The notes under the pieces are model-generated. The model worked only from the letters and a program-made list of their open reading frames with translations. It did not search any database and was not told the origin of the DNA. A stretch of DNA of 64,000 nucleotides, taken from Hellea sp. GTDB lineage: Bacteria > Pseudomonadota > Alphaproteobacteria > Caulobacterales > Maricaulaceae. This document shows positions 35,935-43,535 of the stretch, piece after piece. The stretch's first letter is position 1. The number at the start of each line of letters is the position of its first letter. The stretch covers positions 1 to 64,000 of the forward strand of contig JABABK010000011.1 in assembly GCA_014238285.1 (NCBI GenBank). The letters run 5' to 3'. A program made the translations under genes and the position numbers.

Positions 35935-37752
35935 CTAAGTCTCTTCTGTGATGATTTCCAAAAATGCAGGTCCAAACCGTTCAAATTTGACGCGGCCGAC
36001 ACCGGAGACATCTAGCATGGCTTCTGCGCTGTGAGGACGTTTTTGGGCCATATCAATCAAGGTGGCGTCAGAAAACACGATATAGGCAGGTTTCCCAAGC
36101 CCGCGTGCGATTTCCATGCGCTTGGCTTTCAGGCGAGAAAGTAGCTCTTGGTCGCGCTCGGACAAGGCGCTTTGGGCTTCGTTTTTGGATTTTCTGCTTG
36201 ATGAGCGTTTGCTGGTTTTAGCGGTTTTGATGGCTTTGCATTCATAGGTCGCGCGACCTTCTAAAACGGCCCGCCCTTTATCGGTTATGGTCAGCGCGCC
36301 AAAACGCTGAATATCCATATCAATATGGCCGCTGGCGAGAGCTTGCCGAATGAGCCCTTGCAGATAGGGGGATCCCATAGCTTTAGCCTTGCCGTAACTG
36401 TCTATTTTTTCGTGCCCGAATTGTTTGACCCGCTGCGTATCGGCCCCGCGCGCCACGGCGATTATATGTGCCTGACCAAAGCGCGCGCTAGTGTCTTTGA
36501 TCGTGGCGAGGATAAATTGCAGGCCTTCTGTGGCAGCGACCATATCGGGCGGGTTTTCGCAGTTATCGCAATTTCCGCAGGGGTTAGCTTCTTCGCCGAA
36601 ATAGGCCAGCATGACTTGGCGTCGACAGGTCGAGGCTTCACAATAGGAAAGGAGTGCGTCGAGGCGTTTGAGCTCTCTGATCTGGTGATCACCGCTCCTG
36701 TCAGATTTTGAGCCGTCATCCATGATAAATTGACGGCGCATACGCACGTCATCAAGGCCGTAGCATAGTGCGGTGGCCGCTGGCGCGCCGTCGCGGCCAG
36801 CACGGCCAATTTCTTGGTAATAGGCTTCGAGCGAGCCGGGAAGGTTAGTGTGATAAACAAACCTGATGTCCGGCTTGTCGATTCCCATACCGAACGCGAT
36901 GGTCGCGACGATGACCATGCCTTCCTCGGCCATGAACCGCTCTTGGGTATCAAAGCGTAGCTGTGGATCGAGCCCAGCGTGATAGGGCAGGGCTTTATGT
37001 CCAGCAGCGACTAAATGGGCGGCGAACTCTTCGGTGTTTTTACGTGATAAAGCGTAGACGATCCCAGAGCTACCGCGCACGCCTTCCATAAACTTGGCGA
37101 GCTGAAATTTACGGTCGGTTTTGGGCGTTATGGCGAGAGAGAGATTAGGCCGATCAAAACCGTGGACGATGATTTGACCACGAGACCTAAATAACGCTCT
37201 TGCAATATCTTCGCGGGTTGCGCCATCTGCCGTGGCCGTGAAGGCCGCGATCACCGCGTCTGGAAAACTTTCATGAAGCTCCGAGAGTTGGCCATATTCC
37301 GGCCGAAAGGCTGGGCCCCATTTAGAGACGCAGTGCGCCTCATCGATGACAAACATAGACGGGCTCAAACCTTTGATGGCGGCCATCATGCGCGGCGTCA
37401 TCAGGCGTTCGGGTGAGAGGTATAGAATTTTACTTTCCCCGGATGCCGCCCGTCGCCACTCTGATACATTCACATCACGGGACTGACCGGAGTGAATACA
37501 GGACACTGAAACGCCGTTTGTCCGAAGGCCGGCAACCTGATTATCCATCAATGCCACGAGCGGCGAGACAACCACGGTCAGCCCGTCAAAGATCAGGGCG
37601 GGCACTTGATAGCAAAGAGATTTCCCAGCCCCTGTCGGCATAACCGCGAGCACATGCCGTTTCGCCATAATTTCAGAAATAACGCCTTCTTGGCCGGGGC
37701 GGAACTCATCAAACCCAAAGGTCGATTTCAAAATAGAAAGGGGAGTCGTCAT
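35935..37752 (-). CDS. recQ: ATP-dependent DNA helicase RecQ
   Basis: The 605-residue 3'-5' helicase acts in recombination and repair. Motif I is MPTGAGKSLCYQVPA (residues about 40-54), motif II DEAHCVSKWG, and motif VI QEIGRAGRDG near residue 320. A zinc site follows with C-x-x-x-R-x16-C-x2-C-x2-C type residues (CEASTCRRQ ... CGNCDNCENP), then a winged helix and a C-terminal HRDC domain (LLSRLKAKRMEIARGLG). Length and order are normal. Confidence 0.96.
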   Translation of the reverse strand: MTTPLSILKSTFGFDEFRPGQEGVISEIMAKRHVLAVMPTGAGKSLCYQVPALIFDGLTVVVSPLVALMDNQVAGLRTNGVSVSCIHSGQSRDVNVSEWRRAASGESKILYLSPERLMTPRMMAAIKGLSPSMFVIDEAHCVSKWGPAFRPEYGQLSELHESFPDAVIAAFTATADGATREDIARALFRSRGQIIVHGFDRPNLSLAITPKTDRKFQLAKFMEGVRGSSGIVYALSRKNTEEFAAHLVAAGHKALPYHAGLDPQLRFDTQERFMAEEGMVIVATIAFGMGIDKPDIRFVYHTNLPGSLEAYYQEIGRAGRDGAPAATALCYGLDDVRMRRQFIMDDGSKSDRSGDHQIRELKRLDALLSYCEASTCRRQVMLAYFGEEANPCGNCDNCENPPDMVAATEGLQFILATIKDTSARFGQAHIIAVARGADTQRVKQFGHEKIDSYGKAKAMGSPYLQGLIRQALASGHIDMDIQRFGALTITDKGRAVLEGRATYECKAIKTAKTSKRSSSRKSKNEAQSALSERDQELLSRLKAKRMEIARGLGKPAYIVFSDATLIDMAQKRPHSAEAMLDVSGVGRVKFERFGPAFLEIITEET

Positions 37753-37821
37753 AGGCGCGGTGTTGGCGCGAGTGATCGCGGATGTAAAGAGGTGATGATG
37801 ACTTGGTTGAAAGTCTTCTGG

Positions 37822-38787
37822 CTAAGAAACGGTTTCCGCATCTGGAATGATAGTAATGTCTCGCGGCGTGGCCTCGGCTTCGCAGTTACCACAGACGATT
37901 TTTGGCTCAAGGGGCAAGCCGCATTTATTATGGGTCAGATAGATCGGCGGTCCAGCTTCTGACGGATAATACTTATCGCCCCACATCATCAGGCTGATAA
38001 TGACTTCATAATAATCCATGCCTCTTGTGGTCAGGTGATACTCTAATCGAACAGGCGTTTCTTGATAGGGCTTGGCGCGCAGGACTTTGAGCTCGGCGAG
38101 TTTTTTAATGCGCGTCGATAAAATATTGGGCGCCGCGCCTGTCTCTGCCAGGATTTCATCAAAACGCCGTTGCCCGACAAAAACCGCGCGCATGATCAGC
38201 GCGGCCCAGCGGTCGCCCAGAATGTCTATAGAACCGCGCAGCATGGATGACTGATCAAATGCGCCTTTGGCTTGATTGCGGCGGCGGTTATAAGCGGCGG
38301 GCATCCACCCTGTTCCTGGGCCTTCAGTCCATTCAATGTCTTTGACGCTGTAGCTCTCACAGCACGACCCACAGCGGGTTTCCGGGATGAATTCTGCGCC
38401 GCAGCTATTGTGTTGTAAAAGGCTGTGAAGCCGTGATTTGGACGTGCCCCATTTACGCTCCCAGCGATAAAGCATTAACACCACGCCGAATAGATCGCCG
38501 CCCTGGGGAGTTAGGGCATATTCGTAGGACTTGGTGCTGCCTGATCTAAGGCGTTTCACTAATAGGCCTTTATCAATCAATCGTTTTAAGCGGCTGGATA
38601 ATAAGGCTTTGAGTAGGCCCGTTGTTTTTCCGATCTTGCCAAATCGGCTGGAGCCCATCCAAATGGATTCGAGTATCAACAGGATGGGTTTATCGCCGAC
38701 CACATCCAGCGCTCGCCATATGGAACAGGTTTTGACAAAGCCAGGCTGATAGCTTTCTGGCGCTAAACTTATTTGGGGGCTTTGCAT
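37822..38787 (-). CDS. Double HxlR-type winged-helix regulator (tandem fusion)
   Basis: The 321-residue protein contains two HxlR domains in one chain. The first (about residues 19-115) reads CSIWRALDVVGDKPILLIL and YEYALTPQG. The second (about 180-280) reads SIDILGDRWAALIMRAVFVG, RFDEILAETGAAPNILSTRI and LEYHLTTRG. Each is followed by a small Cys-pair region (CGAEFIPETRCGSC and CGLPLEPKIVCGNCEAE) that could bind zinc. HxlR proteins normally have one domain and act as homodimers, so this fusion would be a built-in dimer. No target is visible beside it. Confidence 0.85.
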   Translation of the reverse strand: MQSPQISLAPESYQPGFVKTCSIWRALDVVGDKPILLILESIWMGSSRFGKIGKTTGLLKALLSSRLKRLIDKGLLVKRLRSGSTKSYEYALTPQGGDLFGVVLMLYRWERKWGTSKSRLHSLLQHNSCGAEFIPETRCGSCCESYSVKDIEWTEGPGTGWMPAAYNRRRNQAKGAFDQSSMLRGSIDILGDRWAALIMRAVFVGQRRFDEILAETGAAPNILSTRIKKLAELKVLRAKPYQETPVRLEYHLTTRGMDYYEVIISLMMWGDKYYPSEAGPPIYLTHNKCGLPLEPKIVCGNCEAEATPRDITIIPDAETVS

Positions 38788-38801
38788 GAACTAGGCTCGA
38801 A

Positions 38802-39569
38802 CTAGGCAGGGGCTAGGGGATCTGAGTGATCATGGACCGACGTGTCGTCTTCAGAAGGCACAATAATGTTTGAGCGAATGGTCGTTTCCAGCAAAGCGTG
38901 AAAGGCTTTCCTTGATAATCCTGGCGCGATCGGCGCGCAAAAGGTTCCGGTAATTATACCGGGACGAACACCAAAACCGCTACGTGGCCAACAATAGCCT
39001 GAATTATGTGAAAACGGCAGGCAAGGGACATCGTGCCTTTCATAGAGCCGCGCAATGCCCTTGGCATAGGGTTTGGTCGTTTCGGGCGCGAGGCGGGTGC
39101 CTTCGGGGAAGATCACGACTTGGCTGCCATTTTCAAGGGCTTGCCCAGCATGATATAAAACTGATTCAATGGCGGTTTTTGGATGGCGACGATCAATGCC
39201 GATACAGCCAATAGCTTTGATCCACCATCCGAGTATAGGAATGGTAAATAACTCTTTTTTGACGATGAAAACTGGATCGGGGAGATGTATCACCAAGGCG
39301 AACATATCCCATGTGGACTGGTGGTTGGCCGCCACTAACATCGGCTCAGAGACTATATTTTTCTTACCCAATATGACGCTTTTCGATCTGCAGATATAAA
39401 ACTGCCCTATTAAAATCAGGCGGGCCCAGATGCGGACGATTTTCCATCCGGCTTTGCGAGACACAAAAGGCACAGGTAGAGCGATGAGTCCCATGACGAT
39501 TGTCAGGACCGTGAAATTGGCCGCGAAAGCCGCGCTTTTGATGCAATGTTTGATTTTAGTAATAGGCAT
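38802..39569 (-). CDS. plsC: 1-acyl-sn-glycerol-3-phosphate acyltransferase
   Basis: The 255-residue membrane-associated enzyme adds the second acyl chain to lysophosphatidate. It has the catalytic NHQSTWDMF (H-x4-D) near residue 83, VIFPEGTRLAPE near residue 155 and hydrophobic N-terminal helices. Length is normal for PlsC. It lies 14 bases upstream of nothing else coherent: the double-HxlR gene on its upstream side is on the same strand, 14 bases away, and might share a transcript. Confidence 0.92.
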   Translation of the reverse strand: MPITKIKHCIKSAAFAANFTVLTIVMGLIALPVPFVSRKAGWKIVRIWARLILIGQFYICRSKSVILGKKNIVSEPMLVAANHQSTWDMFALVIHLPDPVFIVKKELFTIPILGWWIKAIGCIGIDRRHPKTAIESVLYHAGQALENGSQVVIFPEGTRLAPETTKPYAKGIARLYERHDVPCLPFSHNSGYCWPRSGFGVRPGIITGTFCAPIAPGLSRKAFHALLETTIRSNIIVPSEDDTSVHDHSDPLAPA

Positions 39570-39698
39570 AGTGAAAATAGTATGGTTATGAAAGTCGCGA
39601 CTTCTATAAACATACTAAATATCTGGTCAAGGCCTATGATGGCTAGGTGTTGTATTTTAAAATAAGTTCAACGCGTGTTGAAAGGGTTGTGAGCCTAA

Positions 39699-39830
39699 TT
39701 ATTTAGAATCGCTCTCGGATTCGTTACTAGATTCGTTCTGTGTATCATCCTTGGGTTTTCTGACTTCGCAATAAACCCAATAGGCGACGCCGATAATAAA
39801 AAACCAAAATGCGGAAGCCATAATGTCCAT
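39699..39830 (-). CDS. Small single-helix membrane protein
   Basis: The 43-residue product from ATG 39830 has one helix (ASAFWFFIIGVAYWVYCEV) followed by a charged tail rich in Lys, Asp, Glu and Ser. GGGGCCGGA stands just upstream of the ATG. A longer start at 39899 exists but its leader looks random. It lies between plsC and the ABC ATPase gene, same strand as both. No family recognised. Confidence 0.45.
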   Translation of the reverse strand: MDIMASAFWFFIIGVAYWVYCEVRKPKDDTQNESSNESESDSK

Positions 39831-40051
39831 TTCCGGCCCCGAGGGGCAGGTCAATAAGGGGCTGTTTGTGAATGCAGTATGACAGGCTTCAATTTTCAAA
39901 CATTTTGAAATGATTTGTTAATTGGGTGTTGTTCTCTTCACCCCGAGCTTGACGAGGGGCGAAGGAGGGCAGAAAATTAGGCTCTATCTCCACGCCCGCG
40001 ACGCTAACGTTTGCGCGGCGTACAGGGTGCGCCAGTGTAGACTGAATCTAT

Positions 40052-40990
40052 TTAATCCCGATCGTAAGTCAGCGCCATAAACACGTCTTCAAGGTCAGGC
40101 TGCTCAGTCCGTAAATCGGCAATGGATAGCCCGGCCGCTTTGACCGTGTTGAGCATGCCTGAGATGGAGTCTGTTCCGCTACGGTATTGAATGGCTAGAT
40201 CGCCATTACCTCTTAGCGAGATATCGAGTTTTTTTAGTTTATTCGGAATCTCCGACAACTCAGTCGTTGGCGTAATGATCAAAGTACGTTTATCGAGCCT
40301 AGACAGAAGTGTGCTTTTTTCTTCATTAGCTGTGATTTCGCCGTTGTGTATGATGGCGATACGGTCGCAGAGCGCTTCGGCTTCTTCTAGATAATGTGTG
40401 GTCAAAATGATGGTTGTGCCTCTGCTATGCAGTTCTTGGACATATTCCCAAAGCTGACGACGAAGTTCGATATCCACGCCCGCTGTGGGTTCGTCGAGGA
40501 TCAGAACGGGTGGATTGTGGACGAGGGCCTTGCCGATCAAAAGCCTGCGTTTCATGCCGCCAGAGAGCTGGCGCACATAGGCATCGCGTTTATCAGATAG
40601 GCCAAGGGCGCTCAGAATCTCTTCCGTGCGGCGTTCTGATTTTGGCACGCCGTAATAGCCAGCTTGTAGTTCAAGGGCCTGATAGGGCGTGAAATAGACG
40701 TCCATGGCAATTTCTTGCGGGACAACGCCGATAGAGGCGCGAGCCTGCCGGGTTTGTGTCGTAATATCAAAGCCGCAAATACTGGCGTCACCCTCGGATT
40801 TCATGACCAGGCCCGCCAGAATATTGATCATGGTCGACTTGCCAGCGCCGTTTGGCCCTAAAAGTCCAAAGATGCTGCCGCGCGGTATAACCAGATCGAC
40901 ACCTTTAAGCGCTTCTTTGGCTGCGGCTTTTTTAGTGGCTTTATAGGTCTTTTTTAGACCTTTTATCTCTATAGCTGGGCTATCTTGCAT
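40052..40990 (-). CDS. ABC transporter ATP-binding protein (ABC-2/DrrA type)
   Basis: The 312-residue ATPase drives an ABC exporter. Walker A is LLGPNGAGKSTMINILAG near residue 45, the signature is LSGGMKRRLLIGKAL, and Walker B VLILDEPTAGVD with LTTHYLEEAEALCD after it. The C-terminal 80 residues are the extension typical of NatA/DrrA exporters of drugs or polysaccharides. ATG 40990 is chosen over TTG 41002. The permease gene expected downstream is not there, so the partner is encoded elsewhere or lost. Confidence 0.92.
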   Translation of the reverse strand: MQDSPAIEIKGLKKTYKATKKAAAKEALKGVDLVIPRGSIFGLLGPNGAGKSTMINILAGLVMKSEGDASICGFDITTQTRQARASIGVVPQEIAMDVYFTPYQALELQAGYYGVPKSERRTEEILSALGLSDKRDAYVRQLSGGMKRRLLIGKALVHNPPVLILDEPTAGVDIELRRQLWEYVQELHSRGTTIILTTHYLEEAEALCDRIAIIHNGEITANEEKSTLLSRLDKRTLIITPTTELSEIPNKLKKLDISLRGNGDLAIQYRSGTDSISGMLNTVKAAGLSIADLRTEQPDLEDVFMALTYDRD

Positions 40991-41069
40991 TTGGCTAACC
41001 AATATAATTGACGCGGGGCTGTGCCTCGCCTATCTGTTCATCAAATAGTGCATAGGATGAGTCCCGACA

Positions 41070-41246
41070 ATGTCAAAAGGTCCAAAAGTCGAAATCGTTA
41101 CAAAAACCCGCATCGCCTGTGACGGCGGCGGGTCGCTAGGTCACCCGAAAGTCTGGATGGATATGGCTCAGGACACAGAAGTGATCTGCAAATATTGTGA
41201 CAAGGTCTTTAAGCTTGATCCTAATGCCAAGGTGCATGGGCATTAG
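41070..41246 (+). CDS. Zinc-finger domain protein (NDUFS6-like)
   Basis: This 58-residue ORF starts at ATG 41070 and ends TAG 41244-41246. It has the zinc-binding set C17, H25, C40 and C43 in IACDGGG, GSLGHPKVWM and VICKYCDKVF. This matches the small zinc-finger family shared with mitochondrial complex I subunit NDUFS6. In alphaproteobacteria it occurs as a free protein and is thought to belong to or assist complex I. AGGA stands 12 bases upstream. It lies divergent from the ABC ATPase gene. Confidence 0.85.
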   Translation: MSKGPKVEIVTKTRIACDGGGSLGHPKVWMDMAQDTEVICKYCDKVFKLDPNAKVHGH

Positions 41247-41254
41247 ATTTGCCT

Positions 41255-41707
41255 ATGATTACTCTTAAGGTACCCCGTTGGGAGTTAGGTTTAGGTGTAC
41301 CTGATCACTTGCGTGACAAAGAATTAAACCCCGATGAGCCTATTTATTTGGTTATTACGTTTGAAATCCAAATCTATACAAATAAATTTTCATCATTTTT
41401 CACTTTAATTCTAACAAATCCAGCAGCTTTGCAAAAAATGGGAATGCAGCAAGATCATAATATGTTCTTGATATACGGTCGTGTTGTTCCTTCAGAGATA
41501 GTTAAAAAATGCATAGAATATCTGGAAGGGTTAGTATTTTTGGATTTGGATGAAGCGTACACTTTTTTAAATCAAAACTTTGGAGCTGAAGAATTTCCAA
41601 GCCATGAAACTATATCGCTTAGAGATGTACTTTCTGAGTTTAACAAAGAGTGGCTTGTGAGGTCAAGAAAGGGACATCTCAGTGATGTCCCAAAAAGAAA
41701 AGATTAA
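41255..41707 (+). CDS. Imm8-like putative immunity protein
   Basis: The 150-residue product begins MITLKVPRWELGLG and contains a beta-rich centre (FEIQIYTNKFSSFFTLILTN, FLIYGRVVPSEI) and a closing helix region LDLDEAYTFLNQNFG. The order of strands and the final helices resemble the Imm8 family of toxin-neutralising proteins; this is a weak, pattern-based match. Base composition is more AT-rich than its neighbours, suggesting acquisition. No toxin gene is next to it. Its stop overlaps the end of the broken outer-membrane gene by four bases. Confidence 0.5.
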   Translation: MITLKVPRWELGLGVPDHLRDKELNPDEPIYLVITFEIQIYTNKFSSFFTLILTNPAALQKMGMQQDHNMFLIYGRVVPSEIVKKCIEYLEGLVFLDLDEAYTFLNQNFGAEEFPSHETISLRDVLSEFNKEWLVRSRKGHLSDVPKRKD

Positions 41708-42363
41708 AACTTTTTCGCGATCCCAATCGATAGAACCGGATAATATTTATAATCATCCGCGTCGTCTTCGAGGCGCTGAATTTCCGTTTGAATTTCGCTG
41801 ATCAGTTGTGGTGAGGTGCTAAGGAGGCCGCCGACAGATATTAGGTTCGCTTCAGGTGATCCGGTAAACATGACGCCCGCACGGATGTTGAAACTGATGC
41901 TCTTGCTTTGAATGAAATTATCATAGCCAATGCCAAGATAAGGCGCGAAGTCTTACAAGTTTACATCTCCAATTAAGGTCCCGACTTCTTGTGGCGTGTA
42001 TGTAACGTCCCCGATTTCAACATTTGACGCTGGCATGGCGATAATGTCGATCGATTTTTCGCCGATAAACGCGCCGCCTGAAACGTTGAAGCCGCCGCCA
42101 AATGGGTAAGCATCAACAAAACCGCCAAAGTTGGACATGTTCAAATCACCATTATAGGCAATATCATCAAATGTTTCGTCGTGCTCATAATCCAGATAAT
42201 TATAAGAACCTCTTAAAACGAAACGATCGGCCATAGACGTTTTGATTTCAACCGAAAGACCCGGTGTGCCGACTCCGCCGCCAATCCCGAAATCGCCTGC
42301 ATTTGCGGCTGTGCTGGCTAATAGGCTGAGTGTAAGTGTTAGTAGTTTTGTTGCATTTTTCAT
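41704..42363 (-). pseudogene. Outer-membrane beta-barrel protein gene interrupted by one stop codon
   Basis: The first 136 codons encode a signal peptide (LLTLTLSLLASTAANAG) and a barrel-like chain (GSYNYLDYEHDE, GGGFNVSGGAFIGE) ending at TAA 41953-41955. The same frame then continues open for 82 codons (DFAPYLGIGYDNFIQ ... YYPVLSIGIAKKF) and ends with Phe, the usual outer-membrane barrel end. A single base change (for example AAA to TAA) would explain the break. The gene follows tonB on the minus strand. It may be a fresh pseudogene, a sequencing error or a suppressed stop. Confidence 0.75.
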
Positions 42364-42484
42364 AAGTGTCTCCCTCGAATGCGTCTTCTACAATCGGTTA
42401 AAATGGGAGTGTTGGCGAAAGATGAATAAACCTGTTGCAACAAGCTATTTCTTGTTTTGTCGTTAATTTTATATGATCGAAAAC

Positions 42485-43438
42485 CTAGTCTTCAACCTGA
42501 AAGACAAAGCGCTTGGTAACACCCATAGACGCAACAGGCCTGCCATCAATAGTCTTGGGATAAAACCTCGTTTTGAGAGCCGCACGTTCGGCGGCTTTGA
42601 CGAAGTGTTTGTGGTATTTGCGAGTTTTGACGGAAATCAATTCGGTCATTTGCACGTGTCCTTTTTCGTCAATATTGAGGGCAAGCGTGATCTCGGCGTC
42701 TATGCCTCGTCTGAGGGCGCGGCTCGGATAGCGGGCTTTTACGTTCTTTCTGACCTTTGGTTCAATAACCAAGCCATTATTATTCGGAAGGGTTTCGACG
42801 GGCGGTGTAGGTGGGATATAAGTGGGTTCAGGAATGAAAACACCGCCGGCCATTTCATCTCCGTTGACGCTATCATCAAATTTATCGGGCGGAGGGGTAA
42901 AGTCCTTGGTTTCGTCAAGCTCTTCTCCGTCTTCCTGTTTAAGGATGACCTCTTCCCCAAGTAGAGCTTTTAGCCGAATCAAATCATGTTCGCGTCCGCC
43001 GAGGAGCTGTGTGCCCCAAATATCTTCATAAAGGTCAAGCGCGGCGAGTTTTACAGGTTCGCTTTGAATAGGGTTATAAACAACGTCTGTGAGGCTAGCC
43101 CAGTCTTTGGCTTCTGTCGCTTGGATCACGCTAAGCTGAGCTTTAGCCGCGAGCAGTCGGCCATGTTTTGGATAAGTTTGTATGAAGTCTAATAGACGGG
43201 CTCGCCTAAGGGCTGGGTCGGTTTCCGTCATGGCCTTTGTATAGACTGCGTAATGCTCGGCAGTTTGATCCGGCGGGGCGTTGTTAGACCTTTGGGTTTG
43301 AGCCGAGTAAATCGCAGCCAGAATCAATAAGACGATACCGAACAAGATCAAAACACTGACCTTGAGCCGGTTCAGGGCTTTCTTGGGCGGTATGACCGAT
43401 TCCTCGGCGTCATTTATGTCGTCAACGGATTGATACAT
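42485..43438 (-). CDS. TonB family energy transducer
   Basis: The 317-residue protein has an N-terminal membrane helix (VLILFGIVLLILAAIYS, about residues 30-46), a helical middle, a Pro-containing spacer (FIPEPTYIPPTPPVETLP) and a C-terminal TonB domain (ARYPSRALRRGIDAEITLAL, then TRFYPKTIDGRPV). TonB passes proton-motive energy to outer-membrane receptors. No exbB/exbD genes are beside it. Unlike the Pro/Glu-rich protein at 10008-11654 it retains the real TonB fold. Confidence 0.85.
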   Translation of the reverse strand: MYQSVDDINDAEESVIPPKKALNRLKVSVLILFGIVLLILAAIYSAQTQRSNNAPPDQTAEHYAVYTKAMTETDPALRRARLLDFIQTYPKHGRLLAAKAQLSVIQATEAKDWASLTDVVYNPIQSEPVKLAALDLYEDIWGTQLLGGREHDLIRLKALLGEEVILKQEDGEELDETKDFTPPPDKFDDSVNGDEMAGGVFIPEPTYIPPTPPVETLPNNNGLVIEPKVRKNVKARYPSRALRRGIDAEITLALNIDEKGHVQMTELISVKTRKYHKHFVKAAERAALKTRFYPKTIDGRPVASMGVTKRFVFQVED

Positions 43439-43535
43439 GGGAACAGCATATTCCCATGTTTATATTCTGGCAAGCATTCAGCACGCTTGAAATTACCTCT
43501 CTTAAACGCGATACAGGAGGCGAAAAGGATTCTCT

